A stretch of DNA of 64,000 nt from Trametes villosa (lineage: Eukaryota > Basidiomycota > Agaricomycetes > Polyporales > Polyporaceae), in assembly GCA_002964805.2 (NCBI GenBank), contig PUDQ02000113.1, positions 496,001 through 560,000 of the forward strand. Reading direction: 5' to 3'. Of this stretch, positions 1 through 10,590 are shown piece after piece. The notes beneath the pieces are model-generated. The model saw only the letters and a list, made by a program, of their open reading frames with translations. It was not told the DNA's origin and ran no database searches. Both the position numbers and the translations under genes were made by a program. How positions within the stretch are numbered: the stretch's first letter is position 1; the number at the start of each line of letters is the position of its first letter.

Positions 1-267
1 CTCTGCGCGGGATTTGCGTAGCTGGCCGAGCGCAGTCATAGCCCACGACGTACGTGCGCCAGCAATATCATCGATGTCCAGATAGAAACAGGCAGAGTAG
101 ACAAGGACTCGACATGCAATGTAAGCAGCGTAGATGGTAGAGAGCGCTTTCAGCTGCCCCCAGACCGACTTGCGAGCGTGTTCAGGCTTGCGCTCGCGGC
201 CATGAGTGTCGGCGGGCTGTGCCTCGGGGTCGAGGAAGACGGCCCTGTCGCCGTGCTTCTCAGACAT
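1..267 (-). CDS. M28B peptidase paralogue, N-terminal part only (runs off the window)
   Basis: Only the first 89 or so codons lie in the window; the gene continues to the left. The start at 267 opens MSEKHGDRAVFLDPEAQ, almost the same as the opening of the neighbouring M28B gene ([17 protein letters not shown]). A charged cytosolic tail, a hydrophobic signal anchor (around residues 40-65) and the segment ARTSWAMTALGQLRKSR follow, also matching the neighbour. This indicates another type II membrane peptidase of the glutamate carboxypeptidase II family. The catalytic domain is not visible, so activity cannot be judged. It is the first of a minus-strand tandem array. Its upstream region shares a 31 bp block with the next copy. 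Confidence 0.75.
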   Translation of the reverse strand, partial: MSEKHGDRAVFLDPEAQPADTHGRERKPEHARKSVWGQLKALSTIYAAYIACRVLVYSACFYLDIDDIAGARTSWAMTALGQLRKSRAE

Positions 268-765
268 GGTGGTGGTGGTGACTGGGAGAGCACGGACGCT
301 CGTGTGCACGCCGTCCTAGCTGACTGATGGTGTGAGTATATGGGGAAACCCTCCTGGGACCGCATGCTCACGGGAAGGGCACATTACGCCTTCGAAGGGC
401 TGCGCAAAGGAGTCGAACGAGGTCCAACGCATCCGGTCCCGACTCGGAGTCGCACACTGAGACGCTGATGTGGCGTCAGACCCCGTGACCGCGTCGAACT
501 CCTACGCCGCTACGCGTCGAGCCGTCGACGTACGCGATGTTCTCGGATTCAGCACGTAGACGTGGCTCACGGTGTGTGCAAACTTCGCCTGGCAACATGC
601 GAGGTTGAAGCCAGATGGCCCCTACTTGTTCTTGAGGCGCGCCAGAAGTATGAGAACACCTACGCTTATGAGTTGAAACACATGGAGAAGATACGGGTAC
701 ATGGTATATTCCATCCAATCCTACCCGTACATAGGGCGGTGTTACATAGCGCGTCTTATGCACGC
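268..765. other. Intergenic: promoter of the partial M28B gene and 3' flank of the next copy
   Basis: No gene is seen here. The left part is the promoter of the minus-strand partial copy, with a TATA-like minus-strand TATACTC around 335-341. It carries the duplicated block at 471-501. The right part is the 3' flank of the gene ending at 766. Confidence 0.6.
471..501. promoter_or_regulatory. 31 bp promoter block, copy 1
   Basis: These 31 bases, starting TGGCGTCAGACCCC and ending GCGTCGAACTC, are identical to 4020-4050. Copy 1 lies about 204 bases upstream of its start codon, and copy 2 about 178 bases upstream of its own. A looser similarity (GTCGAGCC..GTCGAC) continues beyond the block on one side. 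It may be a retained regulatory element or simply the best preserved part of a recent duplication. Confidence 0.6.
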
Positions 766-3700
766 TTACACTTTGATGGTCTCCGTGAGCTTGTCCAGGA
801 GCGCAGACACGCGGCTGGCTTGCTGCTCCGCGAGCGTCGCGTTCTTCTCGAACGTCAGCGCCTCCGTGATTGACGGCAGCGTCGTGGCCCCGTAACCTGC
901 ATAGAAGACGCGCAGACATCGTTAGCATCTGCATCAAGTCGAGAGAAGTACGAGAAACTCACCAAGCCACCTGCCCGGCGCGACGCCCAAATGCCTATAC
1001 CACTCCCTCCCCTCGATCCCCTTCTCATCGATAAACCCGCGCTCAAACGCGACGAGCTTCGCATTCGCGCGCTGCACGCGCTTCGCCGCCTTCACGAACT
1101 TGCTTATCGGGCCCGTCTTTGGCGCGTGCCCGAACACAGCGTCGAGCAGGCGCCTCAGCCAGTCGGGCACGGGCAGCAGGCGCGCGAGCGCGGACGGCGG
1201 CGCGGGGACGGTGGTGACGCTGCGCGGGATCTTGTCGAGGAGCTCTTGCAGCTTGCGCTCGGCTTCGGATTTCTCGGCGTCGAGCGCGCGGCTGGCGGAT
1301 TGCAGGCGGCGGATGGAGCGGCGGAGGCCGGAGAAGTCGGCGGCGGTTTGGAGGGAGGCGGCGATCTCTTCCACCCTGCGTGAGGAGGGAGTGTCAGGCA
1401 ATGCGAAGAGGATGATATATTGAGGTTACGCACTCGTCGAGGTAGTCGTCAAACTTGAGGGCGTAGTGCGTCGTGTTGATGGGAAGGATGATAGAGTCCG
1501 TCAGGCGCAACCCAACGAGACCAAGGTGTTTGGCGATTGCGACCTGCAGCGAAGAAAGCACAAGCTCATGAGCCGTCCTACATTCGACAGAGGGCAACAT
1601 CTATACGTACGTGACGAACGAAGCCCGGGTCCGCATATCTCTCCTGCCACAGCTGCGAGTCGTAGATGGAGTGGTAGTGGTACGGCGCATCGTTCGGCGT
1701 GTTCCCAAAGCCCTGGTCCATACTCGCAACCTGCTTCCGATCAGCTCACGCAACTTACAAACATCAGTGAAAGTCACGCACCCCAAGCCGCTGCAGGAAT
1801 GGCGTGTAATCGCTCCCGGAGCCAAGCGCGGGGATACTGTCAAGCTCATCCTTACCCTTCCGCGCAGACTCTGCCTCGTACATCTGAGCGAACTCCGCGT
1901 CAAATGCGCCATCGAAGGGGCCCTTATCCAAACGCGCGTCCCAGAGGGTGCGCGAGGGGTCCGTGGGGTGCGGCACGGCGAGCGCGGCGGCACGGATGAG
2001 GTGCGCAAGGGACGGCGAGCCGCGCGCGTTCCACACTGAGCCCGAGGAGGACACGTCGAGGTTGACATATGCGACGACGTTCTCGGAGACCCACTCTGGG
2101 AAGTCTTCCGCCCACTCGGTGCTGCCGACGAGGCCGTACTGTGGGTAGGAGAGCGATCAGGTGGGATGCATATCGGTGAACGGACTGGGGACGGACCTCT
2201 TCGGCGTCCCAGCTGGCGAAGACGATGTTGCGGAGGGGCTTCCAGCCGCTCTTAAGAAGTTCGCCATAGCCGCGCACGACCTCGTGAATAGACACGGTGC
2301 CGGAGGTGGGGTCAGCCGCTCCCATCACCCATGCTGTAGAAAGGTGCCTTTAGTAACGCGAAGCCGGAAAGCGTGCTTGCACAACACTTACCATCGCGGT
2401 GGCATCCGATAAAGACGGTCTCGTTCTTGATGTGTCCGGGAATGGCTGCCATAGTGTTCCAGATGGGCATAACGCGCGTGTTAACTGCACCGCGAGTTAA
2501 CTCGTATGCCTCTTAAGCACTGTCAGAAGAAGCATACCGTGGTTCACCAGCTTGATCTTCTTCTCGCTAGCGCGTCCATCGAGCACAAGCGCATCCTCCG
2601 CATCACCACCAGAAATCTCCTTCAGCAACCTCTGCGCGTTCGCCCACGAAATCGGCAGACTCGGAATCTTCGGGATGTTCTCGCCTGCCGTCCGCGTCGC
2701 GTTCGCATACGCAGGCACACCGGGCGTCGTCGGGTCTCCGGGGTAGAGCGAGAGATACTGCACGCTTCCGCGCTGCACGGCCGTCGGGTTGCGCGCGGGT
2801 CCGGCGGGGTAGGGTTCGTATCCGTTCGCAACAGTCACCGCGCCATCGTCGCGCGGGTCAGAGTAGATAAGCACACCCGCGGCGCCGAGCTGCTCTGCGC
2901 CGAGGATCTACTGTGGAGTCAGCAGAGTTCGCGATGCGACGTGAGTGGCGGGCAGCAAACCTTGAGCCCGCGGAAGTTCGCGCCATACCGTGCCAGGACA
3001 ATCTTGCCAGTCAGATTACCACCCTTGGCGACGATCTCGTCGTAGTCTTCCTTTCTGCCATAGTTCACGTAGACAATCTGGCCCTCGGCGACGCCGTCAG
3101 CGCTCAAGCCGTGGAAGGTTGGCACAGCGTCGCGGTACTCGGCCGCCTCGGGGTCCCGCGGGTCTCCGTCCTCGACCAAATCTGCCGCGAACTCCACCTT
3201 CTTGCCGTCCGTGCTGAGGATCTCAAGGGAGCGGTCGAGGGGGGTGTTCATGACAGGGTAGTACACGTCGATCCACGCGGCGGGCTTGTGCAGCTTGGAG
3301 ATGTCCAGCGTGGCCGCGCGGGACTTAGCTGAACCCGCCGGGAATACGGGAGGCTCGGGCGGGGCGATGATACCAAAATGGTCCTGGAACAGCTTCAGAA
3401 TGACGGTTGCATCATTGAAGTCTTCGGTAGAGCCGGCCAGGTGGGGGTGTGTCGCGTATGCCCGCGAGGCTAGCAACGCGCTCGCAGGGTCCGGGACAGA
3501 CCTACAGACATGTCAGTACGTGTGTCCCCGCAGGTAGGTAGGCAGAGGGTGGACATACAGGTATAATGCTTCGTTCTCCTCGCGGGATTTGCGCAGCTCG
3601 CCGAGTGCGTTCATAGCCCACGACGTGCGCGCAACGGCAAAGTCCTTGTCATCCAGATAGAGGCAGAGGGAGTAGAGCAGGAAACGCAGGGTGATGTACG

Positions 3701-3842
3701 CGGTGCAAATGTAAACGAACGCCTTCAGCTTCTGCTTCACGGTGTACGACTTGCGAGCAGGCTTGAGCTCGGGGCCTTGCGCGTCGGCCACCTGCGCCTC
3801 GGGGTCGAGGAGGGCAGCCTTCTCGTGCTGCTTTTCGGACAT
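766..3842 (-). CDS. M28B metallopeptidase, glutamate carboxypeptidase II-like
   Basis: Spliced multi-exon gene for a type II membrane zinc peptidase of the PSMA / transferrin-receptor family. Order: cytosolic tail, signal anchor (near [17 protein letters not shown]), protease-associated domain (YSDPRDDG), M28 catalytic domain, then the TFR-like dimerisation domain ending in LTETIKV. The zinc-site motifs read [17 protein letters not shown] (His, Asp), FASWDAEE (catalytic Glu plus Glu), AYVNLD (Asp) and YHYHSIYDS (His), so it should be active; family members trim C-terminal residues from small peptides. HRD and AWVMG are joined across an intron near 2325-2395, and WDAEE and YGL across one near 2140-2200. 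The start matches the paralogue at 267. Substrate is unknown. Confidence 0.85.
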
Positions 3843-4019
3843 GGTGGGGGCGACTAGGGAGGTGTGCACGTCGCGGTGCGCGATGAAGGCCCTGAATATA
3901 TACGGGAGAGAAGCGGGAGCGTGTGCTCACGACGAGCTCACGGGGGCTGCAGATAACGCCTTCGCCGCTGCAACTCTCGCCGCTCGGCACAGCTTCCCTG
4001 CCGAATCTCCCACCCCGCA

Positions 4020-4050
4020 TGGCGTCAGACCCCGTGACCGCGTCGAACTC
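4020..4050. promoter_or_regulatory. 31 bp promoter block, copy 2
   Basis: Identical over 31 bases to 471-501. It sits between the start codon at 3842 and the MITE. Neither the M28B gene at 4458-7493 nor the one at 55109 has this block upstream. Confidence 0.6.
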
Positions 4051-4125
4051 GCGTAGGGCGTCCAGGTCGTGCGTCGAGCCAGTCGACTCAGCTGTACCGC
4101 ACCACGTATGGTGCAAGTTCGCCTA

Positions 4126-4297
4126 CTGTGCCCACCAGACGTTAGGCGATGTCCCCTGTCCCCGAGGCCTCGGTCGATTTCCTTTTATGGCAGGTGACCT
4201 GCCTTATATGGTATATGACCTGCCTTTTTGAGCGTAGACGCTCGTCTAACCCCTAGCCTAGGGGTCCATCGCTTCGCCTAACGTCTGGTGGGCACAG
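4126..4297. mobile_element. MITE with 24 bp terminal inverted repeats and TA target duplication
   Basis: A 172 bp element. The first 24 bases (CTGTGCCCACCAGACG..., 4126-4149) are the exact reverse complement of the last 24 (4274-4297). It is flanked by TA on both sides (4124-4125 and 4298-4299), as expected for Tc1/mariner-type insertion. Inside are two smaller hairpins, GGCAGG-TGA-CCTGCC near 4192-4206 and ACCCCTAG-C-CTAGGGGT near 4249-4265. It has no coding capacity, so it would need a transposase supplied elsewhere. No second copy was seen in the window. Confidence 0.85.
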
Positions 4298-4457
4298 TAC
4301 GCGAGTAACGACACCGAAACGCGTAGGCATTGCTTGCATTTTCTGCTTCGTTCTAACAAGGAACCCTCAGATGCATACTGATGTGAAGACGTGCATTACG
4401 ATCGATGTTCGAACAAGTACAGATAGCCCTCAAGGGGGTATATCTATCTTCCTATCC

Positions 4458-7400
4458 TTACTCAACCAAGCTTGTCGCCAGCTTGTCCAACAGATGCGAT
4501 AGCCGCCCCGCCTCCTTCTCCGCCAAAGTCACGTTCTTCTCTAGAGTCAACGCTTCTGTAACTGCCGGCAGCGTCGTCGCGCCATATCCTATTCCACGAA
4601 AGCCTCCGTTAGCACCCCCCTCGGAAACGCAAATATAGAAGCAAGTATACGCACCAAGCCATTTCCCCGGCGCGACGCCGAGATGCCTATACCACTCCCG
4701 CCCCTCTAGGCCGTCCTCGGAGATGAACCCGCGTTCAAATCCGATGAGCTTCTCGTTCGTGCGCAGGACGTGCCACGCCGCCCAGAAAAGCTGGCGCCGC
4801 TTCGGCGAGCCGAGCGCGAGATCACGCAGCCGCTCCAGCCAGCACGCGAGACCGCGCGTGCTGTAGCACGGTTGGGCGCGGAGGGTTTCGTCGAACACGC
4901 GCTCGGTGTCCTGTCTAATGTTATCCAGGATGGTGCTGGCCTTCTGGACATGTGCAATGGACTTGCGGAGTGCGGATAGGTCTGGGGAGATGTCAAGGGA
5001 CGATGCGGTTTCCTCAACACTAAGCATGTAGGATTAGTGGGCTATCCGCCGAGATGTTGGGCATGTGCGTACCTGTCGAGATATTTGTCTAGCTCATACG
5101 CGTAGTGCGTGGTGTTGAGAGGCAAGATCACCGAATCCAGCAGACGCAACAGCACAACGCCGAGGTGCTTCGCGACCGCGACCTGTGAAAGGGCTCAGCT
5201 CCGTCCTCCAGCCGCCATCTCCGCCAGCGTGCCGCGTCACTTACGTGCTTCTCGAAGGTCGGATCGGCATACTTCTCCTTCCACATCTCCGAGTCGTAGA
5301 TCGAGTGGTAGTGGTACGCGGCGTCCGTCGGCGATAGGTCGAACGTCTCGTCCATGCTCGCGACCTGCAAACCAAACATCCCTCAGCCAGCAATCGCAGT
5401 AGCTAGAGGCGTCATGGAGCACGTACGCCAATCCGTTGAAGGAACGGCGTGAAGTCGCTCCCTGATCCCAGGGGCGCAATCCCCACGTCGTCGCCTTGCT
5501 GCGCGGCACGCTTCGCGAGGTACGCCCGGACGAAGTCAGCGTCAGCAGGACCATGGAACGGCCCGATGTCGTTCCTTGCATCAAACAGTGTCTTCCCAGG
5601 GGCAGTCGGATGCGGGATATTTAGCGCGGCATCACGGATGAGGTGGGCAAGGGACGGGGACCCGGTCGCCTTCCACACCGCGCCGGCAGCGGCGCCATCT
5701 GATACAGGCGTAAGCAATGCGGGTCTACATAAGCATGAAGGGGCCCCATACCAATGTTGATGTATGCTACAACGTTGCCGGCAATCCAGTCAGGGAAGTC
5801 TTCCACCCACTCGGTGCTGCCAATGAGACCGTACTGCTCGCGTTCGAACCGCGGTCAGCCAATGAGACGAGATACGGAATGAGCGGCGAACTCACCTCCT
5901 CAGCATCCCAGCTTGCGAACACGATGTTCCTGAGCGGCTTCCACCCCTGCCTCAGCAGCGCACCGAAACCGCGCACGACCTCGTGAAGGGATACCGTGCC
6001 GGAGGTGGGGTCAACTGCACCCATGACCCATGCTTTGCAGCCCATGAGCCGACATATGATACGTTATAGCATGCGTGAAGAACGTACCGTCGCGATGATT
6101 GCCAATGATCACCGTCTCATTGTGGATGTGCCCGGGGATGACGGCCATCGCGTTCCAAATAGGCATGATTCTGTTGTGCACTAGAATACCTTTCAGTTCA
6201 CACATCATACACCGTAAAAGGTGGTGCTCACCGTGGTTGACCAGCCGAACATTTCGTTTGCTCGTCTTCCCATTGAGCACGAACGCGTCCTGCAGCCCGC
6301 GGTCCGAGATCTCCTCAAGCAGTCTCTGTGCGTTCGCCCACGAAATCGGCAAACTCGGGATCTTCGGGATGTTCTCGCCGTCCGTGCGCTCCGCATCGGG
6401 GTACGCAGGCTTGCCAGGGGTTGTCGGATCGCCCGAGTACAGCGAGATGTACTGCACGCTGCCGCGCTGGACGGACGTCGGGTTGCGCGCGGGCCCCGCG
6501 GGATACGCCTCGTACCCGTTCTCGACCGTGACCGGGCCGTCGTCGCGCGGGTCCGAGTACATGAGCACGCCCGCGGCGCCGAGCTGCTCGGCGGCTTGCA
6601 CCTTCACAGACCGTCAGCTGTAGGCGAGGGAGGTGGGGCGGAGGGCTGACCTTGAGACCACGGAAGTTCGCGCCGTACCGTGCGAGGACGACCTTCCCTG
6701 TGAAGTTCCCGCCAGCAGCTAGAACCTCGTCGTAGTCCGACTTCAAGCCGTAGTTGACGTAGATCAATTGACCCTCAACCTCGCCATCCTTGCTGAAGCC
6801 GTGGAAGGGCGGAACAGCGTCTTGGTGCTTTGCTGCGTCCGGGTCGCGTGGGTCACCGTGCTCGTCCAAGTCTGCCTCCCACAGCGCGTTCCCTTCATCG
6901 TCCAAGATGGTCAAGGCACGGTTCAGAGGCGTGTTCATGAGCGGGTAGTACGTGTCGATCCACGCGTTGGGCTTCTTCAATTTCTCTATGCCGAGCGTGG
7001 CTCCACGCGACTTGGGCGAGCCCGCAGAGAAGACGGGTTTCTCGGAGGGAGGTGTGATGCCGAACTCCGTCTGGAACAGCTCGAGCAGGTCCGTGGCGGC
7101 GAGGAAGTCGCCCGCGGAGCCTGCGACATGCGGGCGGGTCGCGTACCTCCGCGAGGCTTCGCGTGCACTTTCAGCATTAGGCACAGAACTGCAAGTGCGC
7201 ATAAGCGGGTAAATGTCGCGTAAGAGTCTGCAAGAGTTGTTCAGGACGTACACGAAGAGCTGTTCAATTTCCTCGTGTGAGTGGTGGGCCCCTGAGCGAG
7301 AACGGAGAGCGCCGATTGCCCACAGGTCCTCTGAGGAGATGGACGTAGACACGGCAGCTCCAGCAAGGGAGTAAACCGCATACACCGCGGCACAAACAGC

Positions 7401-7493
7401 GACCGTCTTCAAGGGGAGTCTCCGCTGCGAAGGCTTGGTGAACTTGCTCCCCTGAGCTTCCGGGTCAAGCACATCAAAGGTCTTGCCCTTCAT
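4458..7493 (-). CDS. M28B metallopeptidase, glutamate carboxypeptidase II-like
   Basis: Second complete copy of the tandem array, with the same layout: cytosolic tail, signal anchor (near [18 protein letters not shown]), protease-associated domain, M28 domain and dimerisation domain ending LATSLVE. Zinc-site motifs are [31 protein letters not shown] (the Asp is completed across an intron near 5705-5755) and YHYHSIYDS, so all ligands are kept. I chose the Met at 7493 because [14 protein letters not shown] aligns with the LDPEAQ start of the two paralogues; an in-frame Met at 7547 is possible. Just after the anchor it differs from its neighbours (residues around [17 protein letters not shown]), and it lacks the 31 bp promoter block, so it is the older duplicate. 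Confidence 0.85.
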
Positions 7494-7875
7494 AACTATT
7501 GGGAGTTTCGAATCGATAGGCCTTGGTGGGGATCCCTCCCTGTGCACTTGCCTCGGTTACGGACTTCCGGACGGCGGACGTCGTACAAAGTCAAGAAGTA
7601 GGCGATGACTCTCGCAGCGCCACCAACTGCTATCGGTGTGTTGGGACCATATGGCGAGGAACATAGGCTAATCAATAAGGCGCGGACCTAAATGAAACGA
7701 CCTGGTCATGGTCGGCCCAGACGGCTTCAGACGGCATGTCGCCGCGAGTGAGCGATGTGCGGCGAGCGCGTCGCGTCATCCAGTAACTCCGGGATTCCCG
7801 GACCTCCATCCGGTTCCGGCTACCCCGCATCCGCCGCTCCGTTCAGCAGCCAGCTGCTTGCTGCTCACGCCCACC
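7494..7875. promoter_or_regulatory. Divergent intergenic region between the M28B gene and Pex14
   Basis: 382 bases between two divergent start codons (7493 minus, 7876 plus), so it must hold both promoters. No clear TATA box or repeat was seen. Confidence 0.5.
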
Positions 7876-9288
7876 ATGTCCGCCGACGACACCATCCCCA
7901 AGCCTCAACCACAGGATACTGAGTCTGCAAAAGCTGGCGCAGAGACCGCTCCGGAACTTCCGCCTCCGCACAATGATCCACCACCACCGGTTGCACCCGT
8001 GCCAGAGGATCGTACAGAACTCCTGCAGCGCGCACGCGCTTTCCTCAGTTCACCGCAAGTGCGCCATGAAGATCTAGCCTCGAAGCGGAGGTTTCTAGTG
8101 GAGAAAGGGTTGGGTGACAGTGAAATTGAGGGCTTGTTGCGCGAGGTGGTACGCCCCTCTCCCATTCTCTATCTCCGCCACATGTCCCTGAGCAGTGTAC
8201 ACCTCCTAGCCTGCTCCCCCACCATTACTCCCACCCAAGACATACCCGCAACCCCCGCCCTCGCGCCTGCCGCACCTATTCCTAAACGTCCTCAGGGCTT
8301 TCACATGGATAGCAGGTGGCTCCGCTGCACTTCTCCTGGTCTACTTCGTGAGTGTTTACCGACTCCCGTCCTATCCTTGGTTTACAACTATGTCTGTCTG
8401 TAGCGGTTCATATACCCCAGGATTGCGCACACATACCAAGCGCGCCTCTCCCTCCGCACACAGCGCAAAGCCCTGCTTGATCGCCTCACGCATTCGCTCG
8501 AAGACCTCAAGACGACCCAGCGCTCCACCTTTGCCGTCCTCCCCCAACCCGAGCAATTCCGCGAACAGGCCGAGTACAAGTCATGTCGCACCCTTGACCA
8601 ATTGGTAGAGGCGAGCAAAGGGGCGCAGGACATCCCACCGATCACGCTCCTGCGTTGCGCGATCCAGGAATGCTCGAAGGGCACGAAGAAGGCGACCTCT
8701 GCGGAGCTTTTCGGTATGCTCGAGGAGAAGTTCCCCTGGGTCGCAGAGGAGGGTGCCCAGCACGAGGTACGCGCCTCTGTACCCGCATGGTTTCTCCCCC
8801 ACTGACCTTCGTTTCTGCAGGACGCACTCTGGCAAACGCTCACGAACACGCCCGTCTTCCAACCCGCGCCCCTCCCGCCCGCCTCGTCTACGACGACACC
8901 GTCCCCACCCTCCACCCCCTCCCCAGACACAATCTGGACATACGTCCCGCCAACCCCACCTGCCCCTCCCCCTCTCCTCTCCTCCCTCACCGCGCTCTCC
9001 TCCGCGCTCCCCGCCTCCTCCTCCGCCACCTCCGCCTCGCAGCCCAAGTTCCAGCACACGTTCCAGGCACTCTCGGACCTCACCGGCTTCATCGCCGCGC
9101 AGACGTACGCCGCGCCGCTCGCGGGCATGCGCGCGCTCGGCGTGGGCGTGCCCCTCGCGCCCGCGGCGGAGGAGGTGCGGCGCGAGATCCGCGCGCTCAA
9201 GGGCCTGGTGCTCAACCGCCGCTCGTTCATGCCGCGCGCGCCGCCGGCTGTGCCGTACGTGCGGCCGGTCGAGGCGGCTGGGGCTTGA
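7876..9288 (+). CDS. PEX14: Peroxin-14, peroxisomal docking protein
   Basis: Component of the peroxisomal import docking complex that receives cargo-loaded Pex5. The N-terminus (after MSADDTIPKPQPQ and a Pro-rich stretch) carries the Pex14 conserved domain at about residues 50-90: ELLQRARAFLSSPQVRHEDL, then KRRFLVEKGLGDSEIEGLL. A spliced exon encodes the membrane segment FTWIAGGSAALLLVYF. A coiled region (RKALLDRLTHSLEDLKTTQ) and a long Pro/Ser-rich linker follow. The last exon ends VRPVEAAGA. About four exons are visible; the first intron starts near 8149 and another near 8767-8820. It converges on the Kre6-like gene. Assignment rests on the N-terminal domain plus the membrane segment, so it is firm. 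Confidence 0.85.
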
Positions 9289-10590
9289 GCTTGACGACGG
9301 GGTGGAGCTTGTTTGGCATGTTGTACAATGTACATAGGGTGGGTGCCTTGCGTGCAGGCACTGCAGCTGGATGATTGGATTGTGCTGTGGGCCACACGAC
9401 AGACACGTCTGCGGAGCCGTTATGTGTGTCTTCGGCGGGCTATTCCTGTCATGGCGATCTTCAGGCTCACGCAGTCTCACGAGTCTGGATCGTGAAGAAA
9501 TAGGCTCGCGCTCGGCCACAATACTCAGCGACGACTCCCAGCGGCACCCTCGAGGCCGCCAGAACCGTGCACAACCTCCGCGAGTTATTGTGTGCACGAA
9601 CATGATCCAAAAATACGCATGAGCACACGCGCAGAGTGGAAGAACCACAAAATACTCCAGCGATTAAGAATAAGATATCGTACGTAGCAGGATGTACATG
9701 CGGTCACGAACGCATCACCCCTATGAATCTCCCGCCCGCGTGCCGCTCTAGGCCCGCGTCGAGGCTCACGAGTCCATATGTACTGTAGCCTCTGCTCCCG
9801 GAGCAGACGCATACATCCGCCTACCGGGAAGTTGGCGTGGCCCGTCGCGCCGTAGCGGCGCGCGAGGCACGCTAACGTCCGTATCCACGCCGTCCGCTCC
9901 CACCCACCTCCCTGTCACGACTAGTGGTGCCTATACCATTTTACCATCCCATCCCCACCAGCTCTAAACACAACGCGGGGCGCAGAGTCAGAGGCCGGAC
10001 GAGCCGGTGTATGTGGTATGCCTCGGACCGGCCGCCAGCCCCGAACCCGCGCACCTATGTAAGTAATAGCTATACAGTCCGTCCGTGGCCATGTCCGAGT
10101 GAGAGTGCTAAAATCGTCTGTGCCTTGGAAACATGCAGTGGGAGGGGGGGGGGGAAGACCGGAGAGAGTCATGGCTCGAGTCCGAGTCGGGGAACGCGAG
10201 GAGTTGGATCGTCGCGGGCGGGGGTGGCGGGGAGAAGGCGTCCGGCCGATAGGGGAGGGTAGGCCGGGAAGGGGAAGCGCGCCGCTGCCACCCAGGGCGC
10301 GCCGAGTGCGAGCGGAAGGGGGAGATGGGGGTGGAGAGCGGGGATGTTCGCGGAAGCGCTGTCGATCGGTGGCGGCGGCGTCTTCCTAGGTCGAACGTTA
10401 TGCGGCGAGGCGTGGACGCGGGCGCACATTTCGACAGCGGGGGGAGAGTGGTGATGTGGGGGCGTTCAGAGCGTTGCAGAGAGCGGGGCGATAGCAGGCG
10501 GGCACGGCAGGGAAGAATACAGGTGCGACCTCGCAGGTCGTGTGGTATAGGTACACGCAGCACATCTCGGACACCAGCAGGACATGGTCA
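9289..10590. other. Convergent intergenic region, no gene seen
   Basis: Between the 3' ends of Pex14 and the Kre6-like gene. It contains an 11-base G run (10144-10154) inside a purine-rich stretch of about 200 bases. Open frames here are short, overlap each other on both strands and show no recognisable domain. Confidence 0.5.

Larger units (their letters stand above)
3843..4457. other. Intergenic: promoter of the 766-3842 gene, containing a MITE
   Basis: Holds a TATATA at about 3897-3902, the second copy of the 31 bp block (4020-4050) and a complete small inverted-repeat element (4126-4297). No coding sequence is seen. Confidence 0.6.

Noticed and set aside
7494..7547. Upstream in-frame Met for the second M28B gene
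   Set aside because: Both paralogues begin about ten residues before the LDPEAQ motif, which favours 7493.
8388..9395. Long minus-strand open frames opposite Pex14
   Set aside because: They are antisense shadows; the plus strand has the Pex14 domain and consistent introns.
10144..10154. G run as a possible quadruplex
   Set aside because: A single run in a purine-rich stretch; four separated G tracts in a compact arrangement were not clear.
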